A stretch of 11,351 nt of DNA from positions 1 through 11,351 of the forward strand of contig CALSCQ010003954.1 of NCBI GenBank assembly GCA_943704525.1. The letters run 5' to 3'. The stretch comes from Pigoraptor vietnamica (Eukaryota > Opisthokonta > Filasterea). The notes beneath the pieces are model-generated. The model made no database searches and had not been told where the DNA came from. It worked only from the letters and a program-made list of their open reading frames with translations. Shown here one piece after another: positions 1 to 7,750 of this stretch. Each line of letters begins with the position of its first letter. The stretch's first letter is position 1. The position numbers and the translations under genes are program-made.

Positions 1-245
1 GGGGGGGAGGAGGAGGAGGACTGAAAGGGCGGTTGGGGAAGGGAAAGCTATTTTCTCTTCGTGACCTTTTTTTTTTTTTTTGTCCGTTTCTCGACCGGCA
101 ACGCAGCGCACGCAACGCACTCACAAATGCCGCACGCAAAATAGCAATAACGAGTGGAAATATGCACGCCTCTGTGCGTGTAAGACGCCGGCAGAAGCTC
201 GCGTGCCAACCTGTTAATCGACAAGTAACTCGCGTCGCAGCTCCC
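1..245. other. 3' flank of the LITAF gene; no gene
   Basis: Non-coding. It opens with a G run and a short GGA repeat (about 7-20) and has a pure T15 tract at 67-81, which reads as poly(A) 165 bases past the LITAF stop on the minus strand. No AATAAA is seen between stop and tract. The long plus-strand frame across this region and the gene is the antisense shadow of LITAF. Confidence 0.6.
67..81 (-). repeat. A15/T15 homopolymer
   Basis: Fifteen consecutive T on the plus strand, i.e. A15 on the LITAF sense strand. It may be an ordinary homopolymer or the fossil tail of a retrocopied mRNA. Confidence 0.9.
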
Positions 246-863
246 TCACATGCTGGCCTTGACAACCCCAAGCACGTGGCCGCACTTGCTGCAGCGATGT
301 TCCGCGTCCTTCATGCTATCGACACAGAAGGGGATGAGGCAGCACCCGCACGGGAGGAAGAGGCACACGATCCCCGCCGACAGCCACGTGAGCGATCCCG
401 TCTCGTACGTCACTTTTGTCACCGTCTCCGAGTTGCAGAACACGCAGTGCGTCGGATACGGCGAACGCACGAGCGGTGCGACCACGACAGTCGCATGCGG
501 CTGCGTCGTGACTAGCGTCGACGGTCCATACGTGTTGGCGCTCTGATACGAAGTTGGGGGGTACTGGGGAGCGGCTTGAGCGGGATACTGGTAGGCGGCC
601 TGCGGAGCACTATCGGGACCGTAGAGGGCCGCAGGACTGTACTCGCTGTTCTGTGCGTCGTACTTGGTGTTGTCAGCGGGATTGTAGGGCGGCATTTGTT
701 GCGTGACGGCAGATGTGGTTGCGTTTGCCGTGCCATAGCCGCCAGTCTGCCCTGCCACCTGAGCGCCTTGAGCCCACTGGAGGGACGCGCCCGATCCGTT
801 CATCGGTGTGCTGTCATATTGTTGTGCCGGGGACGCAGGGTGCGCGCTCGTGGAGTTGGCCAT
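246..863 (-). CDS. LITAF-domain (LPS-induced TNF factor-like) membrane-associated zinc protein
   Basis: A single uninterrupted frame of 205 residues. Residues 1-135 are low complexity, rich in Ala, Gln, Pro, Tyr and Ser, with repeated Tyr-Pro pairs. Residues 136-203 are a complete LITAF domain: an N-terminal CxxC knuckle (C140, C143), a Cys-rich hydrophobic stretch (about 159-180) and a C-terminal HxCxxC knuckle (H189, C191, C194). In this family the two half-knuckles join into one zinc site, and the hydrophobic part inserts into the cytosolic face of endosomal or lysosomal membranes. Animal relatives act in endosomal sorting and use PPxY and P(S/T)AP motifs. I see neither here, so that partner set is not supported. 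The start at 863 is the first ATG, preceded by a pyrimidine-rich leader on the sense strand. The protein ends just after the domain, as is usual. The family call is secure; the cellular role is inferred. Confidence 0.9.
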   Translation of the reverse strand: MANSTSAHPASPAQQYDSTPMNGSGASLQWAQGAQVAGQTGGYGTANATTSAVTQQMPPYNPADNTKYDAQNSEYSPAALYGPDSAPQAAYQYPAQAAPQYPPTSYQSANTYGPSTLVTTQPHATVVVAPLVRSPYPTHCVFCNSETVTKVTYETGSLTWLSAGIVCLFLPCGCCLIPFCVDSMKDAEHRCSKCGHVLGVVKASM

Positions 864-1212
864 CAGAGGGTGTTTTGGGGTCCTGGAGCCGGTCGAGTCG
901 GGGAGACGGCACCGTGAGGTGAAGCTCGTGGGCCGGTCGGTGTCTGATGGGTTCGTAAAAGAAGACGGTTGGGCGTCCGAGGGTGAAGAAGTAAGGCGAA
1001 GCTTGTGGCTGTTGGTGACACTCTGTGTGGGCTTGCGTCTTTCGCTTCTACACTTTATCTTTTGTGAGAAAGCTTGTGTTCGCTTTGTGTGAACTGGCGT
1101 GCTTTCTTGTCCTTCTGAATTGCTGGAGTAACATGAACACCAATTATAGATGTCCGGATCAATGGCTGAGATTAGCGTTTTGCCTTTTTGAGTAATGAGC
1201 TCCCATTGCCCC

Positions 1213-1226
1213 CAGCACGCGTGCTG
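1213..1226. promoter_or_regulatory. 14-bp perfect palindrome centred on ACGCGT
   Basis: CAGCACGCGTGCTG is its own reverse complement and is followed directly by the palindrome TTTTAAAA (1227-1234). Its core, ACGCGT, is the word bound by MBF-type cell-cycle regulators in yeasts. Function here is inference. Confidence 0.45.
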
Positions 1227-1437
1227 TTTTAAAATAGGTCGGGGGTATAGACCATATCTGCATTATTTAGCTCCCAGAAAAATGATACCTAAAATAACCC
1301 ATTCAATCCCGCCAAATTATTTCATACATAATCCCATACAAAAAAACACTTTTCTGCGCACGCGTATAAAAAATGTCCCGTAAGACCATTAGTGGAGATC
1401 TGTTGGGATATCGTCTCCTTATAAGTTGCAGAGCGTA

Positions 1438-1466
1438 ATGGTCCAAAGATGGTCCATAATGGTCCA
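1438..1466. repeat. Three ATGGTCCA words spaced 11 and 10 bp
   Basis: Exact copies start at 1438, 1449 and 1459, about one helical turn apart. GACCAT, the reverse complement of the first six bases, lies on either side at 1384-1389 and 1497-1502. This is the arrangement of a multi-site protein-binding element; no binder is known to me. Confidence 0.5.
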
Positions 1467-2084
1467 AGACGACCAAAGATACACTCGGTGCAATATGACC
1501 ATGTATTGGCCCATACTTAAGCCATAATCAAATCAGATCACAAATCGCATCAAAGTGTTCAAAAAGGCCCATTTTCACTTTTCCGCACGCCGTTTCATGA
1601 CGAGCGACATCCCACGAGTTTCAATGAAGCAAAAGGCAAGGTGCCTCGTTCGTATGTCGAATTCTGTACAATATATGGGTGGTTGCAACTGAAATAACGT
1701 TCCTTCACGGTCAAGTCCTTCCGATGGTCGACCTCATCGCAGTGTACTCTGTGTCACTGTCTGCGTGTGCTCTCCTCCAATGCAAGATCACGCGTTGCAT
1801 AAAACCAAAATTTCATACGTCCATGAGTGTGGGTGCAGTATGAAAGCGAAATAACACCGCAACAACCTAAGTGACCAGAGAAAACTGTCACAGAGTACGG
1901 TAAACACGCACACAGCACACACTCGCAGAACAACAGCGGAAAAACATGACATGGCGGGCAAAACTGGTCATCCCGCCTCGCCCAGGACTTGTGTCTGGCA
2001 TTTTCGACGCCAGTATAAGCAAAGTAATGCGTTATTTATGTCCTTCCGCCTGCTTTTCCCGAAAACGTGTGTTGCAGTAGTGCA

Positions 2085-2107
2085 CGAAATCGCGCGCGAA
2101 CCGCGCG
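2085..2107. repeat. Left copy of a direct repeat flanking the GC-rich block
   Basis: A 13-base word starting CGAAAT and continuing in alternating CG is followed, after GAA, by CCGCGCG. The same 13-mer and 7-mer occur in the same order at 6020-6039 without the GAA. Confidence 0.6.
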
Positions 2108-2685
2108 GGAACGAGACTTCATCCGGCAAATTTTTACTAAAAATAGATCCAGAAAATAATGCAGATATGGTCTATTGCCCAGACATCACGCTTGAGCATG
2201 TGCGGTTTCGGCCCGCACTCCCCATTTAACAGATTCATAAGATTTTAGGACGGCTCAGCGCCTCGGTATTGCCGGAGCCGCCCAGCCTGAACTGGCGGCG
2301 CTGGGCGGCCGGCGAGTTCGCCCGGCGGAGACCACTGTGTTCGGCCGCCGCGGGTGTCTGCCAACGGCTTCCGTAATAAGTGAATCCGCCGGCACTGGCA
2401 GTGGCGGCGCCAGTAGTACCCTAGCTGATCTGCATCGCGGCAAACCGCCGCCGGACAACAGTTGCGCCCTGCCCTGGACTTGACGGCTCCGGGACACGGG
2501 GAGTAAAACCGGCCGCCGGGGCCGGAAGTTCGAACCACGGTTCGGGTGTGAAATCGCCGGGCGATGTCTGATGACGACAATGGACTGAGGTCGTCGACAC
2601 GCGCCGCCGGCTCTGCCGGCCTGACGTTCACTCATTGCCGTCTTCCCGTCACTCAGCCGGGGGGCTGCACAGTTTAATCACAATT

Positions 2686-2708
2686 GCCCGGTCGCTCAGT
2701 CACCGGGC
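2686..2708. other. 7-bp hairpin
   Basis: GCCCGGT (2686-2692) pairs with ACCGGGC (2702-2708) across a nine-base loop. Confidence 0.45.
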
Positions 2709-2974
2709 TGCTCTGCAGCCGACCGAGTTGCAGGCCGGCATACGTGGCACAGTGGCGGAGCAACGTGACTGACTCCACGGGCTCAGTGTCCGGGGCTCGG
2801 CCGAACGGCGGGAACGCGTGCCGGGCGGGCCGTCGCTGTCTCCCGGCGGCAGTAAGGGCCGGCGCAAGTGATGGCCGTCCGTCCGTCACACTCAGCCGCG
2901 CCGCCTCGGAGGTCGGCGCAGTTAGTCCCTAGCCAGTGCGCGCGGGTGTCGGCTAAATGATTCACTGTCGGTCC

Positions 2975-2986
2975 GCTCGGCCGAGC
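2975..2986. other. 12-bp perfect palindrome GCTCGGCCGAGC
   Basis: The sequence equals its reverse complement. A related stem, CGCTCGG/CCGAGCG with a four-base loop, lies at 3323-3340. Confidence 0.6.
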
Positions 2987-3008
2987 AGTGGTACACTGAA
3001 TCGGCACA

Positions 3009-3020
3009 GCGGCCGGCCGC
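3009..3020. other. 12-bp perfect palindrome GCGGCCGGCCGC
   Basis: The sequence equals its reverse complement and lies 22 bases after the palindrome at 2975-2986. Confidence 0.6.
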
Positions 3021-4100
3021 AGTGCAGCCCCTATGACACTGTGTGGTCATGACTGACGACACAGCCGGCAGTTTTGAGACACTCTCAGTCGCCGCACAGC
3101 GGCGCCGCCGCGCCGCGGCAGTACAGTCACTCCAGGCCTCAATCAAATCGTCTGACCGCGGTGCGCGTTGATTCAGCTGAGGAAGTGAAGTTGCTGGCGC
3201 TTGTGCCGGCCGTACGCCAGCCGCCGCCCGCCCGGGCCGGACAGCCGTCCGTCAGGGCGCCGTTACTGCGGGTAATGGCGGCCGCCGGTGAGCGAAAAGA
3301 CGCCAATGCCGGCGCGTGGTGGCGCTCGGCCGACCGAGCGGCAGGCTGTGGAAAAGGTGAGCATACCAGTGCGGCGTTCTCACCTGAATCCGCAGCTCCG
3401 AGTGGGCCGACTGCCTTATGTCCGCGGTATCTGATATAGTGACCTCTCAGTCGAGATTCTCCCGACACCACTGTCAGCCGAGACGACCCAGGTTCAGCCG
3501 GCACTCAGTTAGTAGTCTTTCGACTGGCGGGGCCCTACTGAATTGACGACTGAGGCCTGCGGCAGTCAGTTGTCAAGTAAGCAAATTCGGCCGGCTCAAC
3601 CGCTGACGTGCTACCATCGGCAGGCGGACCCGACGGCGTACGTCTGTGTCAGTCGTCAATCTGAGGCTGTTAATAATTACGTAACTGAATGTCGGAAAAC
3701 TCGAAAACGCATTGTCACAACAGGTAAGCCGAGCGCAGACCAGTGGATGTTAATATAATTACCCGCAATACATCGACTGTTGCCCGGTTCAGTTGGGGCC
3801 GAGCCCTGCGGCCATGTGACAAGACCGGCCGACACCGTGGCCACAAACTTACACTCGGCTGACATCCGTCCGCCGGTCATGGTGACCTAATACGCCGGCA
3901 CGACCCACATTCCGTCAGTGTGCCGCTCGGACCAACCGCCGCGGCCTGCCACGTCACGTCCGCCGACCAAACACGGCCGACGAATTCGCAACCGGCCCAT
4001 TCACGAGTGCCGAACTTGGCCGCACGCCCGGCCGGCCCTTTATAGTCAGATAGTGGGTATTAATACAGTATGACCGAGAGTGGTCGAGCCGACAACCGGC

Positions 4101-4112
4101 TGCCGCGCGGCA
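4101..4112. other. 12-bp perfect palindrome TGCCGCGCGGCA
   Basis: The sequence equals its reverse complement. A further 10-bp palindrome, CTGCCGGCAG, is at 4228-4237. Confidence 0.6.
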
Positions 4113-4268
4113 TGACAGTCATAGCTCACCAAAGAAAACGGCGACAGAATTCAATGTCAATGACAACTCAGAACTCACCGGGCTCGAATGCCGCGGACAG
4201 CAGCCACTGGCACTGGGTTCTGTTGGCCTGCCGGCAGCGGGAACTGAAAGAGCTTCCTCGGCGAAGGT

Positions 4269-4290
4269 CATAAATACGTGCGCTTACGTG
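4269..4290 (+). promoter_or_regulatory. TATA-like word and twin TACGTG boxes before the 4369 exon
   Basis: CATAAATA at 4269-4276 lies about 93 bases before the ATG at 4369, which suits a TATA box with a leader of about 60 bases. It runs into two TACGTG words (4275-4280 and 4285-4290) ten bases apart. The leader that follows is A- and C-rich, as in strongly expressed fungal genes. Inferred from position only. Confidence 0.3.
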
Positions 4291-4368
4291 CCACTAATCC
4301 CACTCGACAACAGCAAAACACATCTCTGCGAAAAAGGCTCCCTCCGTTCCGAAAGGACTCCACAGAAA

Positions 4369-4428
4369 ATGAGCGACAAGACCATCGGCCAGAAGATCGA
4401 CTCGGCGATCAACGCCGGCAGCAACAAG
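4369..4428 (+). CDS. Candidate first coding exon of a small hydrophilic protein (continuation not found)
   Basis: The frame starts MSDKTIGQKI and gives 20 residues, mostly charged or polar with spaced Gly, Ala and Asn, using almost only C- or G-ending codons (GAC, AAG, ATC, GGC, AAC), unlike the surrounding DNA. A donor-like AAG|GTGCGT follows at 4429. A good leader and TATA-like word precede it. The residue pattern recalls small stress proteins of the LEA or hydrophilin kind, but 20 residues are too few to assign a family. ACTAAT at 4448-4453 could be a branch point for an acceptor ending at 4471. That would make an intron of only 43 bases and a 39-residue product with an unrelated arginine-rich tail. 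No downstream segment matches the first exon in codon use. The gene could have a distant second exon, be broken, or be a chance frame. Confidence 0.35.
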
Positions 4429-4641
4429 GTGCGTGCAACGCGTGCGAACTAATACACCAGCCGAACGGCAGAAAACAAAGCTGCCGGCCGTGAAGTGCCG
4501 GCGGCACGCGGCCCGCCATCGGCGGCGGTGACAGCCGGTTCAGTGTTGGTCCCCCGCCGGTTCAGAGCCGACGGAGTCGGCTCAGAACACCGCCTGAGGG
4601 GCGCTTCGGCTCGGCATCTTTGATTACCGCTCTGCCTGAAT

Positions 4642-4653
4642 GCCGGCGCCGGC
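4642..4653. other. 12-bp perfect palindrome GCCGGCGCCGGC
   Basis: Two GCCGGC words back to back, equal to the reverse complement. Confidence 0.6.
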
Positions 4654-5649
4654 GGAGCCGGAGCAAATCAATATTGATTGCCCGGAGGCAGTGACTTAGC
4701 TTCGGCCTGCACGCAAGGCCGCAGGCGTTGCCCCATCAGCGAGCGGTCTGAACAGTGGAAACTATAAAATGACGACCACCGCCGGACGGCATCCGCGGCA
4801 ATTAACTGGCCTGCAGTTCGGGCCGGGGCCGGAGCCTGATTTAGGCGCAGCTGAAGTGCCGTCACCGGCCGACCAAGCCCAGGCATTTAACGACCGGACT
4901 AGTACTCGGTCGGCGCGGCGGAGTGTGCCGGACGGCCCAACTGGCCGAAGATGGAGACTGAGGCGCGCAAAATCGCACCGTGCCGCTGAACTGTCCGCCC
5001 AGCTCAGAGTCAGTTTATACTTCAGTATCACGTCGGTCAAGTGTCACTGTAGTGTGCAGACAGCTCAAACCCCGCAGGCAGTGGCCCCGGACCGCGTGAA
5101 GTTCAATACTACCGCCATAACGTCGTGGCCGTTCGAGGGCAGGCGGTGTCAATCTGACGGAGGGCCAAGTGACCGCCGGCTGCGACCGACCAGGCCGTCG
5201 CCGGACTGCTGCGTGTCGCCGTCTGCTCACCTACGTGAATAGAAAGCCGTTGTCCGCCGCGGGTCGGGCCTGGGCGCGCCGCCTCAGCCGTGCCGCCGCG
5301 CTGCGCCGACAGTAGCCGACGCCCGGAGCGACTGCAGAACCGGCTCCGTCACGTTCCGGCCGGGCCCCTGCCGCAGTTCGTCGTTGCGGGTCGACAGCCA
5401 CGGGACGGACTCCGGCCGGCCGTGAGTTAATCTACGCCAACCCCGATCGGAGTAGTCTCGTTCTGCATCCCCGGGAGGCGGATTCGTCAGTCGCGTCAGT
5501 CGGGCACTGTGCGGCATTCCGGAGTTCGTCTATTAGCCAACCTCACAGCTTGAGAGATTTGTCAATGTCCGTTCTCGTACGGCCGCGAACCGACGCTGAT
5601 GGCTGTGTGGCCGTCAGATTATTCGCTGACGTGGTGCCGATGGCGTCGG

Positions 5650-5910
5650 CCAATTTCGCACAGAATCGTGTGCCAGTGCGGCAGTGAGCAAAAACCAATA
5701 TAGGAGCCAGTGTGCTTCCAGAAACGCAGCCGCTGCGATGCGTATTGTCTTCGGTCCTCGGGTTCCGCCGTCCCTCAACCCTGTTTTATTGGTTGAGTTC
5801 CCGAGCGAACGGTGTGACTGAATGGTCGAGAAGGAGGCCATTGGTGTAACTGGTGGAGAACTGGTCCAATGGGCCCGATTCACCTGCAATTGGCCGATAT
5901 TGGTCACGTG
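5650..5910. promoter_or_regulatory. Array of seven CCAAT/ATTGG boxes ending in a CACGTG E-box
   Basis: CCAAT occurs at 5650, 5695 and 5866; ATTGG at 5788, 5840, 5889 and 5899; CACGTG at 5905-5910. About 0.5 such pentamers would be expected by chance in 254 bases. AACTGGT is duplicated at 5848 and 5859, 11 bp apart. TTTATAAA follows at 5916-5923. CCAAT boxes are bound by the NF-Y/HAP complex in eukaryotes. The position after the GC-rich block suggests a promoter or enhancer, but no gene on either side clearly fits. Confidence 0.45.
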
Positions 5911-6300
5911 AACAATTTATAAATCCACAATGCCTTTATTAGAATTATGTTATGTATTGCTATTGTATTGAAAATGTTTTATTAAGCGCTATTAAATTTG
6001 AAACATTTTTATAAAAGCCCGAAATCGCGCGCCCGCGCGTTTGTCAAAATAGCCGTGTCAATTCTATGAACTCAGTATGGCAAATTCAAATATATCAGTG
6101 AATTGTGGAAAGCTGTCATAACCAGATAGCGGGTACCTTATCCTGAAAATGGTAGTGTAGTTACTCCCCCAGCTCCGCTATTTTTCGAAAAAAAAATTAA
6201 TTGCATAATCACATTCAAATCATACACATAATAAAATTCAATTTCGATGTAATTTGATATATGCTAACAGCGAAAATTTACCAATTTTTTTGGAGAGGTC
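5911..6300. other. AT-rich segment, no gene
   Basis: Strongly AT-rich with many TATA-like words and stops in every frame. The exception is a short alternating CG island at 6026-6039, which is part of the right-hand direct repeat. Confidence 0.6.
6020..6039. repeat. Right copy of the direct repeat flanking the GC-rich block
   Basis: It shares the 13-base CGAAAT-led word and the following CCGCGCG with 2085-2107, differing by the loss of GAA. Its CGCGCG-CC-CGCGCG core is also a 6-bp inverted repeat, in otherwise AT-rich DNA. Confidence 0.6.
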
Positions 6301-7750
6301 CTAACATGCAACGTGGAAGGGGCGGGGGAAAAAAAGAAAGCGGGACATGCGGACCGTCATCTCCATACATCATCCACTCCATGGGGCGTGCAAATTACCG
6401 CCTCGTGTATTCTCAAGCGAAGAGGAGAACGATTCAAACGAACGCACTCAACATCCCGCACAAGTGCGCAACCCGCGTGGCATTCCCACTGAGAATCCAC
6501 TGATCGCTTGGCGTTAGTCACTGCTGCTCGCGTGCACGTTTCGGTGAGTGGGCAATGGAAACGTCCAAATTGCACTGCATTGTGTGAGCAATTCGACGGC
6601 TGCAGTATGTGTGGTCTCACACAAAGGGATTCGTTCGCAGCTTCCGGCGGTGGATTATTATTTTGAAAGCTCCGGAGCGCTGTGAGCCGGAATTTTCCGT
6701 GGGTTTTTCATCAGTCCTCAGTTACTTCACTCCAACGCTGCACGCATTCGCTCTCTGAATCCTACTGCGGGCAGTTGGGGCTTCGTCAGCGGAGGGCAGC
6801 AGACCGTCGACGGAGTCGCACAGCGAAGGTTGCAACGTGGGGGTGTGGTTATCGGAGCAACTCGAACTTACAGTCTAACCTTCTCGTTGCAGACCAACGG
6901 ACAAGCCGAGGGCAATTATCGCGGCCGGACAGCGCGCACGGACGATATTGTTCCGTCGATCGGAGCGCCGAAGACCATCCTGACCTCCGAGGTTGAACGG
7001 ACAGTTCTGTCGACTAGCCCTCTCGACGCGTGTGCCGCTATAACGCTTTGGCGAGGATTTGAATTCGCGGCGGAACTGCCACCAGCGACGGCAATTTCAC
7101 GGCACTGGCATTCGTCATCCGACAGGCATATTCGGCGGCGGCAGCGTTCTCAGTCGCCGGGTAAAAAGGGGTGCGGCAACCGCAGCTCTTCTTCTCACTG
7201 GGACGGGCCGGTGGGTCAGACGGAGGCTGACATTGCATTCGTGCGACTATCTGATTGCGGACCCAGTAATTGTTGAATGGTGCGAGTCAATCAGTGACCG
7301 ACTTGTTTCACAGTCGCCGGGCGCCAGTGCGTGCGTCAGGGCATATTTAACTGTCCCTCTACTCCAGAGTGCATAACACTCAATCCTGAAACATTCCAGC
7401 AATTTCGAACGCCATTACTAATTTTGAACCTTCCCCGTCACTTCAACCTTCTGCCGATTCTGATTCGACAGGCTGTTCGGCTGCGTCGAGGTCGAGCTTC
7501 CTTCTGGAGGCGCACGAGCGGGCCGGCATTGAGGGGAACTGCTGGCGGCCAAGAATGTCAAATAGGTGCGCGGCTGTCCAAACCGAAGTGTATGGGGAGC
7601 TTATCAGATGGAACCTTGTCGCCTTCAGTTGTTTTATTCGGCGTCGTCCTTGGTGTGGGCTGATATCGGTCCGTCTCCCTTCGGATCGATGCAGCGTGTA
7701 AATTGAGGGCCTGCCGTGCGCGCGCCAGGCACTCAGTCAGTGCGTTGAAG
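6301..7750. other. Intergenic region with one exon-like relic
   Basis: No recognised gene. At 6875-6892 there is a good intron 3' end (CTAAC branch-like word, pyrimidine tract, GCAG), followed by a frame open to 7276 whose first 40 residues look mildly coding. A second acceptor-like site, TACTAAT plus pyrimidines ending at ACAG, lies near 7418-7471. The last 70 bases or so are probably the leader of the zinc-cluster gene and hold a five-codon upstream frame at 7689-7706. Confidence 0.45.

Larger units (their letters stand above)
864..2244. other. Intergenic region, no convincing gene
   Basis: The first 200 bases or so are pyrimidine-rich on the minus strand and fit the LITAF leader and promoter. 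The rest has mixed composition with AT-rich patches (about 1240-1400, 2120-2170). It holds a 14-bp palindrome (1213-1226), ACGCGT next to a TATAAA word (1360-1370), three ATGGTCCA words (1438-1466), another ACGCGT inside an ATGCAA/TTGCAT inverted repeat (1780-1800), and one copy of a direct repeat (2085-2107). The longest open frame (1951-2229) has no recognisable domain. Confidence 0.6.
2245..5540. other. GC-rich, palindrome-rich non-coding block
   Basis: Composition changes sharply near 2245 from AT-leaning to GC-rich sequence dominated by GCCGG/CCGGC, CGGCCG and CAGT/ACTG words. In the first 400 bases I counted about 15 GCCGG or CCGGC words, where roughly three would be expected from base composition. 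All six frames are broken. The longest open frame (4769-5242, 157 residues) has no recognisable motif, and a TATAAA word sits only two bases before its ATG. No terminal inverted repeat, transposase, reverse transcriptase or RNA gene is visible. Identity unknown. It may be an intergenic regulatory region, a non-coding RNA locus, a decayed element, or in part the large intron of the exon at 4369. Confidence 0.5.

Noticed and set aside
1951-2229. 92-residue plus-strand frame starting MAGKTGHP, after a CA-rich leader
   Set aside because: Start context is fair, but there is no recognisable domain, codon use is unlike the three real genes, and it simply runs until the edge of the GC-rich block. A hypothetical gene cannot be excluded.
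2522-2545. TTCGAAC word resembling a tRNA T-loop
   Set aside because: The flanking five bases do not pair on either strand, and no acceptor stem or anticodon arm is present.
4769-5242. 157-residue plus-strand frame, longest in the GC-rich block
   Set aside because: No motif, erratic amino acid make-up, and the TATAAA word lies only two bases before the ATG, leaving no leader. A frame of this length can arise by chance in GC-rich DNA.
5614-5907. 97-residue minus-strand frame with a hydrophobic segment
   Set aside because: It overlaps the CCAAT array, resembles no family I know, and its composition follows the local DNA.
4045-6135. Similar words CAGATAGTGGGTATT (about 4047) and CAGATAGCGGGTACC (about 6122)
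   Set aside because: About 12 of 15 bases match with no extension on either side; not enough to call a repeat.
7418-7700. Acceptor-like TACTAAT and pyrimidine tract followed by a short open frame
   Set aside because: The frame shows no domain or codon bias and ends close to the zinc-cluster leader; no matching donor exon found.
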